Source: an uncultured Eubacteriales bacterium
GTDB lineage: Bacteria > Bacillota > Clostridia > Christensenellales > Aristaeellaceae
DNA: 64,000 bases
Assembly: GCA_902799045.1 (NCBI GenBank)
Contig: CADBZH010000020.1
Location: 1-64,000 of the forward strand
Direction of reading: 5' to 3'
The notes beneath the pieces were generated by a model. It was not told the origin of the DNA. It did no database searches and saw only the letters and a program-made list of their open reading frames with translations. A program made the translations under genes and the position numbers. Each line of letters begins with the position of its first letter. The stretch's first letter is position 1. Of this stretch, positions 15,471 to 23,974 are shown piece by piece.

Positions 15471-17870
15471 TCACTCTCCGTGCAGATGGGCGGCCACGCC
15501 CCGCGGGTCAAGCCCCGCGCTTTGAAGCGCCTGCGTTCCCTCTTCCGTCAGCTTCAGAAAGCAACCCAGGTCGATGCGCCCATCGCCGTCCATCAGTCGC
15601 CCCATCGCGTCGGGCAGCCGGTCCGGGTCGAACCGCGGTGCCTCCAGGGATTCAAACCACGATTCCGGAATCGCAAGGCCCTCCCCGTTGCGGCACTGTC
15701 CGTCCCGCCAGTAGAAATTGCGCCTTCCGTAAAGGTCGGTCCCATCCTGGGTCCCCCGGGGGAGGAGGATGTCCTCCCTGTCTTTTTGGGCTGTCCGGAC
15801 GGAGCACAGGCCCCGGACGGCGTAATCGGTGTTCTTCGCGTCCGAGGTGTAAAGCGCCACGTTCGGCCCCAGGTTGTCAAAGCTGGTGCAGCCCTTGATG
15901 TTTTCGTTGGGCGCGGTGTTTGAATCGATGCCCTTGCCCCGGTTGCTCCAGGCCGCGCAGTTGTACAGATAATGTCCGGCGGGCAGGCTGGTTCCACCCA
16001 GCTTGAAGCCGTTTCCGTGGCCCCTCGGCTGTCCGGCGGGATCGAAGCCGTTTCGGAAGGCGACGCAGTTCTTGATGACCACGGGGCTGGTGGTCCCCAG
16101 CTCCACCTTTGTGAACAGGTCCCAGCCGTCGTCCGCGTTGAAGCAGGATATGCAGTGGTCGAACACGATCCCGGGGCCCACGGTCAGCTTCGCGGCGAAG
16201 CCGTCCGCGTTGGTGGCTCCCGGGTCAGCATTGTTGCAGGAGATGCAATGGGTGACCTGGATGTCGTGGGGCCAATCGTCCCGGGTGTCGGTGTCCAGCA
16301 GGGTCCAGACCACGATGCCCACCTCGCCGTTTGAACAGGCCCTCGCGTGGTGCAGGTGGATGTCGTGCCCGCACAGCGCGATGCCGGGGCTGAAATCCGC
16401 CGTGTTCAGGCAGTCGATGTGGTCGATCTCCCAGTGGCTGCCTGCGAAGGTGAAGCCCGCGGAGCGCCGCTTGAAATCAAAGACGGCGCGCTTGCCGTCC
16501 TCCGCATGCAGGTGGATGGGCCTGCCTTCGATGCCGCTGACATCCCGCTCCACCACCACGGGCTTTCCCGGCAGGTATACCCCCTCCAGCAGGATGATCT
16601 CGCAGCCGGGGGAGGCGCAGGCGATGGCGGTGTGGATGTCCACCGGCGATTCACGGGTGGCCGCCCCGCCGGGCGTGCCGTCGGGGGAGGCGTAGATCGT
16701 GCTGTTGCCGTTCACCGGGACGAAGGAGACCGCGAAATCCCGGATCAGCGTCCGGTTGACCACCCGGAACAGGCCGAGATCGTTCTCAAAGCAGAAATCC
16801 TTTTTCGGCTCAAAGCGAAGCCTCAGGTCGTTGTCGCCCTCCTCCAGCAGCAGCCGACAGGCGGCGGACGCCCCTGCCCTGACCGGGACGGCGCTCTCCC
16901 CTTCCGGCTTTCCCCGGCGGGCGACAAATACCGTGCCGTCGGCATTGGTGATGAAGCGCAGGAAATAGACTGCGTGGTTGGACAGCCGCGAGGAGATGAT
17001 CCGGCAGGTGGGCGTCACGCGCTCGATCTGCGCCGGGATCGCCCTTCCATCGGCTTCCCAGGTTTCAAGGGATATGTCCCGGAAGGTGATGCGGCAGGCC
17101 CGGGCGGCGAACAGGCCCACATAGATGCGGTCGACGCCAAGGGCGCGAAGGGCGTCGGGATTGGAAAAGTGCTGGGTGCCCAGGATGGCGCCTGTGTCGT
17201 CCAGCCAGCTCACTTCAAAGGCCGAGGGCGTCCTGCGGAGGCGCAAAACCACCTCCGTCAACGGCTTGGCCACCGTGCCCACCACGCGGCCCGTCTTTTC
17301 GTTCCCAAAGAGGTTGTAGCTGCCCTCGCCATATTCCGCGCAGGACGTTTCCAGCGGCAGCATGCGGCAGGAGATCCACTTTTTGACGGCATCCGGTTTG
17401 CCCGCCTCCAGCTCGGGCAGGCTCTGCGGCGTGACGCCCGTCTTTTCCAGGGCGCCGAGGCCCAGCTTCATGCTGATCAACGGGTATTGCCGGTCCGAAA
17501 CCACCGCGCCGGTCTCCGGGTCCAGCCGGTATTCCACCCGGGCACAGGCGGCCATGCAGGCATTGTACCAAAGGGAACGGTCCTCGCCGTGTCGGCCCAC
17601 CCGGTCGGCAGCCATCAGCCCGAAGCCCTCCTGGCCGTTGGTAAAGGTCCAGGATTCCAAGCAGGCACGAGCCGTCAGCGTAAAGCGGCGGTCGGCGGGG
17701 ATCGATGTGTAGTAAAAGGCCAGGCCGTCCGTGGAGGGCTGGTTCAGCTTGCCGCGGTTGTTGAGGCTCCAGAGGGTGACGGAGCCGTCGTCATGGCGGC
17801 AAAAGCCGTTGTCCGCCTCGTCTGCCGAGGTGTTCAGGCCAAAGGCGGCAAAGCGCCAGTCCTCACACAT
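15471..17870 (-). CDS. Right-handed beta-helix protein resembling PL9 pectate lyases
   Basis: 799 residues. The last 400 show parallel beta-helix repeats with short N-C-x-x-x-x-N turns: HIDCLNTADFSPGIALCG, THCISCNNADPGATNADGF, then HGNGFKLGG and NRGKGIDSNTAPNENIKGC. The order GNGFKLGG followed by a helix rung with KGIDSN is characteristic of PL9 / PelX-like lyases. The first 350 residues look like a jelly-roll or DUF1349-like unit (FYYTSIPADRRFTLTAR) plus a beta-sandwich. No signal peptide is seen from the chosen ATG (17870, with GGAGGG upstream), which is odd for a polysaccharide enzyme. It might be exported by the ABC transporter next door or act on an intracellular glycan (inference). It overlaps the STAS gene by 8 nt. 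Confidence 0.8.
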   Translation of the reverse strand: MCEDWRFAAFGLNTSADEADNGFCRHDDGSVTLWSLNNRGKLNQPSTDGLAFYYTSIPADRRFTLTARACLESWTFTNGQEGFGLMAADRVGRHGEDRSLWYNACMAACARVEYRLDPETGAVVSDRQYPLISMKLGLGALEKTGVTPQSLPELEAGKPDAVKKWISCRMLPLETSCAEYGEGSYNLFGNEKTGRVVGTVAKPLTEVVLRLRRTPSAFEVSWLDDTGAILGTQHFSNPDALRALGVDRIYVGLFAARACRITFRDISLETWEADGRAIPAQIERVTPTCRIISSRLSNHAVYFLRFITNADGTVFVARRGKPEGESAVPVRAGASAACRLLLEEGDNDLRLRFEPKKDFCFENDLGLFRVVNRTLIRDFAVSFVPVNGNSTIYASPDGTPGGAATRESPVDIHTAIACASPGCEIILLEGVYLPGKPVVVERDVSGIEGRPIHLHAEDGKRAVFDFKRRSAGFTFAGSHWEIDHIDCLNTADFSPGIALCGHDIHLHHARACSNGEVGIVVWTLLDTDTRDDWPHDIQVTHCISCNNADPGATNADGFAAKLTVGPGIVFDHCISCFNADDGWDLFTKVELGTTSPVVIKNCVAFRNGFDPAGQPRGHGNGFKLGGTSLPAGHYLYNCAAWSNRGKGIDSNTAPNENIKGCTSFDNLGPNVALYTSDAKNTDYAVRGLCSVRTAQKDREDILLPRGTQDGTDLYGRRNFYWRDGQCRNGEGLAIPESWFESLEAPRFDPDRLPDAMGRLMDGDGRIDLGCFLKLTEEGTQALQSAGLDPRGVAAHLHGE

Positions 17871-19076
17871 GATCCATCCCTCCGTTTCTGATCTGAACCA
17901 GCGTGTCAAAGCCGGTCTTTTCAAGCACATCGCCGACCCCTTCGTTGATGTTCAAAAGCGTCAGCGGAAAGGCTTTCAGGATCTGAAGCAGCGTCCGCAG
18001 CCCGGCGGAGGAGAGGTAGTCCAGCGCGGCGCAGTCGATCTCCACCGCTTGAAGGCCCTCGCTCCAGGCTGTGAAGTCATTCAAAAGGGCATCCGAAGAC
18101 AGCGTGTCCAGCCGCCCGGACAGCTTTATGCGCAGCATGTCGCCCTCCCGCCGGGAGACGATCTTCAGTCCCGTAGCGCGGACGACGGCCTGGCGCGCCC
18201 CGGCCGGGGCGGACGCGGTGATTTGCCACCAGCATTGCCCGGCAAGGCCTTGCAGAATGGCGTCGCGGGCCGGGTGTGTTTCGGGAACGGACCGCAGCGC
18301 CAGGGCCTTCGGCGCCATCGGGATTCGCGCCACGGCAAGGCCGCGCCGCGCCAGCCGCGCGACGGCCCGGTCCCGAAGGCGCTCAAAATCCCAGCGGGGG
18401 TCGATCACCAGGGCGTTGTCAAACTGGACCGCCGTCCTCCACTGGCGCATGTCGTTCGATTGCAGCAGCACGTCCATGTAGCGGTCCCCGCACAGCGCCT
18501 TCAGGGTCGCCATGAAGGCGCGGGGGAATTCCGCATCCAGGGTCAGCCATACGCCGCCGTGGGCGCGCAGGGCCTGGCCCAGGGCATCGCACAGCGGGTC
18601 CAGCTCCGGGTCCGTCAGGGTGGGAAACAGCCCCGCGGTGAGGATGCAAAGCTCGCCCCGGGTGCTCTCAAGGCCCCGGAGGATCGAGGCGGGGTTGGTG
18701 GCGTCCGCCGGAAAGAAGCCGGCGCGGGAGCCTTTCCGCAGCGCCCCCGCGGCTTCGGCGATCGATAGCGCGCCCAGGCCAATGTAGGACAGGCCCGCGT
18801 CCGTAAAGGGGCGGGCAGGCCGACACAAGGAAATCCGACCACGGTTTCACGGCCGGAGCGCAGGGCCAGGGCGGTCAGCCCCCGATATTGCGTCTCCAGC
18901 AGGATGCGCCTTGCCGCGTCGTGGGCCTCGCCGAAGCCGGTACAAACGGGCAGGGCGAAGCGGCGCAGAGGAAGGGCGTCGGCGTCTTCCAGCGCGCACA
19001 GGCAGCCCAGCGTTTCCATGGCGACCCGGGCCAGGGGATTCAGGGCTTCGCTTTTATTCCAATTCGCTTCTGACAT
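17863..19076 (-). pseudogene. SAM-methyltransferase-like protein fused to a STAS domain (one frameshift)
   Basis: From ATG 19076 the text reads to VVGFPCVGLPAP. At a CCCC-TTT tract near 18805 the frame is lost; one extra C joins it to FTDAGLSYIGLGALSIAEAA, which continues to the stop at 17863. The joined protein of about 404 residues has a central part like the TcmP/leucine-carboxyl methyltransferase fold (GFFPADATNPASIL, ILTAGLFPTLTDPEL). Residues from about 290 to the end form a STAS domain: RIKLSGRLDTLSSDALLNDF and VEIDCAALDYLSSAGLRTLL, where the D-x-LSSAGL loop is the usual phosphorylated-serine site of anti-sigma antagonists. It overlaps both neighbours in the operon. The frameshift may be a sequencing error, because the rest of the frame is clean. 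Confidence 0.75.
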
Positions 19077-20388
19077 AGTAGAATTTCCCTGTCTTTTCCG
19101 AGGGAATGCTGTCGCAGAAGGTGAACCGGCATTCCACCCCCATGACTTCCCTGATTTGCTCAGTGATCTGATCGAGGCCCTCCCGGTGCTCCTGGGGCGT
19201 GCCCTCCAGCACCACCAGCGCCTCCAGGTTGTCATAGGAGTGCTGGATGAGCTGGAAGGTTTTGATCCAGGGCTTGGTCAGCAGGTCGCGCAGGTGCAGG
19301 CCGGTCACGCTGGTGCCGTCCCGCCGCCGCAGCATCGACAGCCGCCGCCCCATGACCCGGGAGATGGAGCCGAAGGAGCCCTCCTTTTCGTCACCATAGG
19401 GCAGCACGGTGACCATGTCGCCCATGCGATAGCGGATCAGGGGCATGCTGTAGTTGTTGAGCCCGGTGATCACGATGTCGCCGGTGCCGTGGGGCAACAG
19501 CCTGCCCGCGTCGTCCAGCACCTCCACCCGGGCGGAATGCTCGAAGATGCGCAGGTTTTTGTCCTCGCGGATGCCGCAAGCCACCACGCCGAATTCCGTG
19601 CCGCCGTATTGATCCGCGATCCAGGTGCCGGGAAAGGCCTGCTGCATCGCCTGGCGCATCTCGTCATAGAGGGGGTTGCTGGTCAGGATGATGCTCCTGG
19701 GGCGGTGGACGGGGATGCCCTGGCTGACGACATACTTGGACACCTCGAAGATGGGCGCCGGGTTGGACCAGATCTGAACCGGCTTGACCTGGTTGATGGC
19801 ATCGATATAGCCCTTCAACGCTTCCTCGTTGATCACCGAGGCCAGCCGGAAGGTGCGGTTGGTGAAGAAGTTGTAGAAGCGGTCCTTGTCCTTGCCATTT
19901 TTCTGATACAGGTCAAAATCCCGGAACCACATTTTCAGCTCCGGCTCGCCCAGCTCCCGGCCGTTTAGCTGGCCCATGAAAAACTTGTCCGCCCGATTCC
20001 GGACCATGTAATGCCGGTCGTACCAGATCGTCAGCGGGATGCCGGTGGAGCCGGAGGTCGCCGCCGAATAGGGCCTGCGCGACTGCATTTCGTCGGAATA
20101 CATGTTCTCCTGCTCCTGGCGCAGGATGTCCTTGGTCAGTATGGGAATGTCCCCCAGGCGATCCTCGCGCAGCCGGCCGCCCTCGAACAGGCCGATGCCG
20201 TCAAACACGCGGCGATAGTAGGGGACGTGGCGATAGGCATATTCAACGAGCCTGCGATACTTCTCCTCCTGATAGGCCATCATGGCCTCCCGGGAACCGT
20301 GATACAGCCGCCCGGCCTCGCGCATGTAGGACAGCGCCCCGGGCAGCCTTGTGGCGCAATATCCCAACGACATCAGCTTGTGGATCAT
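19054..20388 (-). CDS. CapK / phenylacetate-CoA-ligase-like adenylate-forming enzyme
   Basis: 444 residues of the PaaK/CapK branch of adenylate-forming enzymes. Seen are YRRLVEYAYRHVPYYRRVFD, the phosphate loop SAATSGSTGIPL, QYGGTEFGVVACG, MPLIRYRMGDM and the C-terminal lysine region IPSEKTGKFYYV. Relatives activate acids as adenylates in capsule and polysaccharide pathways; a CoA-binding partner is not always used. The ATG at 20388 is chosen because it has GAGG eight nt upstream and because a clear promoter lies inside the longer frame that opens at 20535. It is the first gene of the four-gene operon and overlaps the methyltransferase-STAS gene by 23 nt. Confidence 0.85.
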   Translation of the reverse strand: MIHKLMSLGYCATRLPGALSYMREAGRLYHGSREAMMAYQEEKYRRLVEYAYRHVPYYRRVFDGIGLFEGGRLREDRLGDIPILTKDILRQEQENMYSDEMQSRRPYSAATSGSTGIPLTIWYDRHYMVRNRADKFFMGQLNGRELGEPELKMWFRDFDLYQKNGKDKDRFYNFFTNRTFRLASVINEEALKGYIDAINQVKPVQIWSNPAPIFEVSKYVVSQGIPVHRPRSIILTSNPLYDEMRQAMQQAFPGTWIADQYGGTEFGVVACGIREDKNLRIFEHSARVEVLDDAGRLLPHGTGDIVITGLNNYSMPLIRYRMGDMVTVLPYGDEKEGSFGSISRVMGRRLSMLRRRDGTSVTGLHLRDLLTKPWIKTFQLIQHSYDNLEALVVLEGTPQEHREGLDQITEQIREVMGVECRFTFCDSIPSEKTGKFYYVRSELE

Positions 20389-20476
20389 ATTTCGTGCCTC
20401 TTTCAATGCGTCGTGTCCTTCGCGGTCCGGATTCAGGCTTCTGTAAATCGAGCATTCGTGTCGGATTTCCTGCGCT

Positions 20477-20505
20477 ATTATAACATAACGGCATTCAGAA
20501 TACAA
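20477..20505 (-). promoter_or_regulatory. Promoter of the CapK-STAS-PL9-ABC operon
   Basis: On the minus strand TTGTAT (20505-20500), 17 nt and consensus TATAAT (20482-20477) stand about 85 nt before the ATG at 20388. No operator palindrome is evident. Confidence 0.7.
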
Positions 20506-20540
20506 TTCTTCAGAGTAACTATTCAGTTTTGCCACAAAGG

Positions 20541-20616
20541 ACTCCCCCAGTCTGGCCTGTCGGCCAGCCAGCTCCCTCCAAGAGGGAGCTGGCCCGCGAA
20601 GCGGGTCGGAGGGAAT
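20541..20616. repeat. Dispersed palindromic repeat, family A (copy 1)
   Basis: ACTCCCCC at one end and GGAGGGAAT at the other enclose AGCTCCCTC / GAGGGAGCT and CCCGC / GCGGG hairpins. It is the same architecture as at 44533, 49385 and 50689: edges CCCTC / GAGGG with internal CTCCC / GGGAG stems. Confidence 0.65.
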
Positions 20617-20867
20617 ATGGGACTGAACAGGCCTACCCCTCCCCCGGACCCCTCACCCCACCCAGGGGGGATACAGGGGTTGCTGCAAGGTCGCTACGAT
20701 CACGGCGCGGATCCCGGCGAAATCCAAAAACGGAGCACTGTCACGCCGCATCTTTCGCCGATTCGCAGCGACCTTCCCACGATCTTTCCGAGGCTCATCA
20801 ACGCCACCCCCCACCACAAAATCGCCGCGATATCTGGGCTTTTGGGCGATCCAGTATCGCATACAGA

Positions 20868-20945
20868 GCGTTCCAGCATAGGGGCACTGAGACGGATACC
20901 GCGACGGGATCCGTCTCCATTTCCGCAACGGAAATGGGGCGTTTT
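20868..20945. repeat. Dispersed hairpin repeat, copy 2 (partner of 280-370)
   Basis: The stem CCATTTCCG / CGGAAATGG at 20917-20937 is identical to that at 340-360 but with loop CAA in place of AAG. GACGGAT / ATCCGTC pairing adds an outer stem here. The flanking GGGCGATCCA and GGGGCACTGA match copy 1 closely. Confidence 0.6.
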
Positions 20946-20975
20946 GTTTCAGATTTGGGAACGGTTTTGGCATAG

Positions 20976-21028
20976 AAAAAACGCCCCGGGGTCCACCTGG
21001 AAGCAACCCAGGTTCGGAGCGTTTTTTT
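20976..21028. terminator. Bidirectional rho-independent terminator
   Basis: AAAAAACGC on the left and GCGTTTTTTT on the right pair around an inner ACCTGG / CCAGGT stem, giving a T-run on the plus strand and, by symmetry, on the minus strand. Confidence 0.7.
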
Positions 21029-21029
21029 C

Positions 21030-21365
21030 GTGTTTCTCTTGTTGGTCGTTTCGTGCTCGTTTTGTTCTCGAATCAGTTTCGCTCATGGACAACTTTTTGC
21101 CCCTTCCAGGGACATCGGGGTTGTCCTTGACATGGTACTGGTTTTTTTCCAAAAGCATGATACAGTAATGTTCATTACTCCCGTATCCCTTCTGTCAGAG
21201 CAGCATCCCGGCAGCGCCATACTCGGGTATATCCAGGTTTATTGCTATGTTCTTCATCCAACACATTGTCCTCGATCATCAATACCCGTTCACATCAGGA
21301 GCCGAAATCAACTGCCGTCAGGCAGTATTTTATCCTGCATCAAGCTCATACCTCCGATGTATTGG
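21030..21365. other. Intergenic stretch, no gene seen
   Basis: Low-GC sequence with short frames on both strands, none with a ribosome site or a recognised motif. It follows the stop of the oligoendopeptidase remnant and is probably what is left of that region after decay. Confidence 0.4.
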
Positions 21366-21635
21366 TCAGCATTCACCCATTGTGCGATAATAAGCGAATT
21401 GCAGGTAATCGTAGATCGCCTGGGCGTTGTTCAGCGTGCCCCGGAATTCCTCGTAGCGATCCAGCATCCCCATCACTTCATCGTAATCCGCCTGCCATAC
21501 CTCCACGCTTGCGTAAATGGAATCCAGATCCCATTCCACAGGCAGTTTTTCGGTCGTTTCCACTTCCACCGTCGCGCAGGCCGCCGTAGCGAGCAGCATA
21601 ACGCAAACCAGCAGTATAGCCAGCCATTTCCTCAT
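21366..21635 (-). pseudogene. N-terminal remnant of a lipoprotein oligoendopeptidase F (M3 family)
   Basis: 90 residues only; full PepF proteins have about 600. A lipoprotein signal (MRKWLAILLVCVMLLATAAC) is followed by PVEWDLDSIYASVEVWQADY and YEEFRGTLNNAQAIYDYLQF, the usual beginning of the M3 oligoendopeptidase F domain. The frame stops at 21366, far before the HExxH zinc site. The ATG at 21635 has AAGGAG upstream, so a short exported stub might still be made. No continuation is visible in other frames to 21030, which points to a deletion. Confidence 0.7.
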
Positions 21636-21962
21636 CGGGGTCATCTCCTTCAAAATATATCGAGTGTAAAATGCAAAAGCATTATTCCAGATCCATGCGA
21701 TCATTTCAAGCCGCCGCATCGGATGGATTCAAACGCAACGTGCCGCCCACATTCTCCCCTGTCGCCGGCTTGGCCACCTCGGGCGATCTTGTGAGCGATT
21801 TCCTTGTCCGCCCATGACAGGAACAAGCGTGAGCAAAAGTGCGCAACTATCGAATCCGACCTCTTTTCACCAGCTTTGTTTCCTTCGTGAAGGAAACAGC
21901 CCCAAAATCCGTCTTCATCTTCTTTTATTGTAGAGCCGGAAATGTTAACTTTTATAAAGCGC

Positions 21963-22009
21963 TTGACGAGTGACCTTTCGTTCACTATAATATGTGAACG
22001 AAAGGTCAC
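21963..22009 (+). promoter_or_regulatory. Promoter and 16-bp palindromic operator of the TetR gene
   Basis: TTGACG (21963-21968), 17 nt and TATAAT (21986-21991). The arms GTGACCTTTCGTTCAC (21970-21985) and GTGAACGAAAGGTCAC (21994-22009) form a perfect inverted repeat centred on the -10 box, so a bound dimer would block the polymerase. This strongly suggests autorepression by the gene at 22031. Confidence 0.88.
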
Positions 22010-22030
22010 AAATTTTGAAGGCAGGGTATT

Positions 22031-22647
22031 ATGGCAAAGGATACAAAGGAAAGAATACTCGAAACGGCACTGCAAATGTTTTCACAGAATGGTTATGCCG
22101 GCACAAATGTCCGCGAGCTGACTGCGCCCCTCGGGCTCGTCAAATCCTCGATGTACAGGCATTTCGAGAGCAAGGAAGCCATTTGGAACGCCCTGCTCGA
22201 CAGGATGATTGCGTATTACGACGAGCGGTTCGGCTCCACGGAGCACCTTCCTCCCGTGCCGGACTCTCTGGAGGGTCTGGTTCAGATGACGATGCAGATG
22301 GCAAATTTCACCATCCATGACGAAAAGATCGTCATGACGAGGAAGGTACTGACGCTTGAACAGTTCAGAGACGAAAGCGCACGGGGCTGGCGACCAAGCA
22401 CTTCCTCACCGGTCTCACAGAAATGTTCACGCATGTCTTCTCCGGTATGATGGACAAAGGCCTGTTGCGAAGGGACGATCCTGCGATGCTCGCCTTTGCC
22501 TACACCGCGCCGATCTCCGCGCTGATCCATCTGTGCGACCGGGAGCTGGAGAGAACGACGGAGGCCATTGCGCAGGTGGAGGTGTTCAGTCGGCACTTCG
22601 TGAAGGTGTACGGAGAAGGAAAAACAAAAAGGAATAGAACGGAATAA
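22031..22647 (+). pseudogene. TetR-family regulator with an internal frameshift
   Basis: The N-terminal part is complete: KERILETALQMFSQNGYAGT, then the HTH ending in SSMYRHFESKEAIWNALLDR. After LEQFRDES (about 22375) the frame is lost. One base shifted, the text resumes as ATKHFLTGLTEMFTHVFSGM and runs to a stop at 22645-22647, giving a normal 205-residue TetR protein when joined. The shift is at GAAAGCGCACGGGG and not in a long homopolymer. The DNA-binding half could still be made as a 140-residue protein. A perfect operator overlies its own promoter. No obvious target other than itself is nearby, although the divergent remnant at 21635 may have been one. Confidence 0.8.
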
Positions 22648-22791
22648 AAAAACGCTATGACATAAAGAAGATGCCGGAAATGCTTGCCTACTACAGGGGC
22701 AAGGGCTGTGAGGTCAAAACGCTGGCGGAGTGTGTGGGGTCAAATCAGTGACAGTAAGATAATCGCGGATCGAGAGTGCGGAGGGAACACT
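22648..22791 (+). other. Short gap with a gene-like remnant
   Basis: One frame reads RYDIKKMPEMLAYYRGKGCE and VKTLAECVGSNQ before a TGA at about 22749. It looks like a protein end but has no start and no recognised family. A ribosome site GGAGGG for the next gene closes the stretch. Confidence 0.3.
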
Positions 22792-23679
22792 GTGCATTAT
22801 GTGAAAGCAAAGGGGATCCTATCTTCTCAAAACGGAATGAATCTTTATCGGGGCTGTACGCACGGATGTATTTACTGCGATTCAAGAAGCAGCTGCTATC
22901 GGATGGATCACCCTTTTGAAGATATCGCGGTTAAAGAAAACGCCCTTGAATTGCTGGAAGACGCGCTGCGTCGCAAGAGAAAACGCTGTATGATCGGGAC
23001 AGGCTCCATGAGCGATCCATACATCCCGCAGGAGCTGAAAACAGAATACACGCGAAAAGCATTGTTGATTATCGAGAAATACGGCTGCGGCGTCGCGCTG
23101 CAGACAAAGTCCAATCGTGTGCTCAGAGATCTGGATATCCTGAAACGCATCAATGAAAAGACCAAAGCCGTTGTTCAGATGACGCTGACAACAGCGGATG
23201 AAAACCTGTGCAAGATCATCGAGCCGAATGTCTGCTCGACAAAAGAGAGGTTCGAGGCGCTGAAAACCTTGCGCGATAACGGTATTCCCACCGTCGTGTG
23301 GCTGTGTCCGATCCTGCCCCATATCAACGATACCCACGAAAACATTGAGTCGATCCTTCGGATGTGTATAGAGACTCAGGTGCGCGGCGTGATCTGCTTT
23401 GGAATGGGGCTGACGCTTCGCGACGGCAGCCGCGAGTATTTCTATCATCAGCTTGACAGGCATTTCCCCGGATTGAAGGAGCGCTATATCAGGGAATACG
23501 GAGACCGCTACGAGATCCCCAGTCCGCACAGCGATGAACTGATGAGATTGTTTCATCACACCTGCGAGCAAAACGGGATCATGCACGATAACAACGGGAT
23601 CTTCGCTTATCTGCGCCGCTTCGAAGATAAGGAATCATCCGAACAGCTCAGCTTGTGGTCGCTTCAGCGGAATGAATGA
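22792..23679 (+). CDS. Radical SAM protein of the SPL-like family
   Basis: 295 residues. The cluster motif C-x3-C-x2-C is in NLYRGCTHGCIYCDSRSSCY. GTGSMSDPYIPQE and the following TKSNRVLRDLDIL match the radical SAM enzymes annotated as spore-photoproduct-lyase-like (Rv2578c group), which are about this length. The C-terminal DNA-contact residues of true photoproduct lyase cannot be confirmed here. The GTG at 22792 has GGAGGG six nt upstream and opens with HYVKAKGILSS, a normal start; the longer frame from 22684 is unlikely. The gene stands alone. The substrate is unknown. Confidence 0.85.
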   Translation: MHYVKAKGILSSQNGMNLYRGCTHGCIYCDSRSSCYRMDHPFEDIAVKENALELLEDALRRKRKRCMIGTGSMSDPYIPQELKTEYTRKALLIIEKYGCGVALQTKSNRVLRDLDILKRINEKTKAVVQMTLTTADENLCKIIEPNVCSTKERFEALKTLRDNGIPTVVWLCPILPHINDTHENIESILRMCIETQVRGVICFGMGLTLRDGSREYFYHQLDRHFPGLKERYIREYGDRYEIPSPHSDELMRLFHHTCEQNGIMHDNNGIFAYLRRFEDKESSEQLSLWSLQRNE

Positions 23680-23974
23680 CGATCGAAGATAAACCACGCT
23701 TGATGAAAAAACTCCGGTTTATACTAAATTCCTTCTAAAACATGTACAAATGCGGAGTGGTTTTTTTGTTCTGGCAAAGCTGAGCGGAGGGAGGCGATGC
23801 AGCGCATCGTTGACCGAAGCGAAGCACAGCCAGGGCAAAAAAGGCACCCGCAGATGTGCATGCCGGGCGGTTCCCTCGGCTCCAAACAGCATCGCCGCCC
23901 CTACAAGTGTCTGCCTGCTGTATGGTTATGGGTTTTGAGACCGTCTTTTGTCAGGGCATTGGAGGCGCAGCGCG
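23680..23974. other. Intergenic region with a weak terminator and a GC-rich repeat
   Basis: ACTCCG (about 23720) and CGGAGT followed by GGTTTTTTT (about 23752-23767) could form a long-looped terminator for the radical SAM gene. Next comes GGGCGGTTCC ... GCCGCCCCTAC (about 23865-23905), half of the family B repeat seen better at 60419. No gene is seen. Confidence 0.5.

Noticed and set aside
20949-21158. Small minus-strand frame of 69 codons
   Set aside because: It overlaps the terminator hairpin, and no motif or convincing ribosome site is present.
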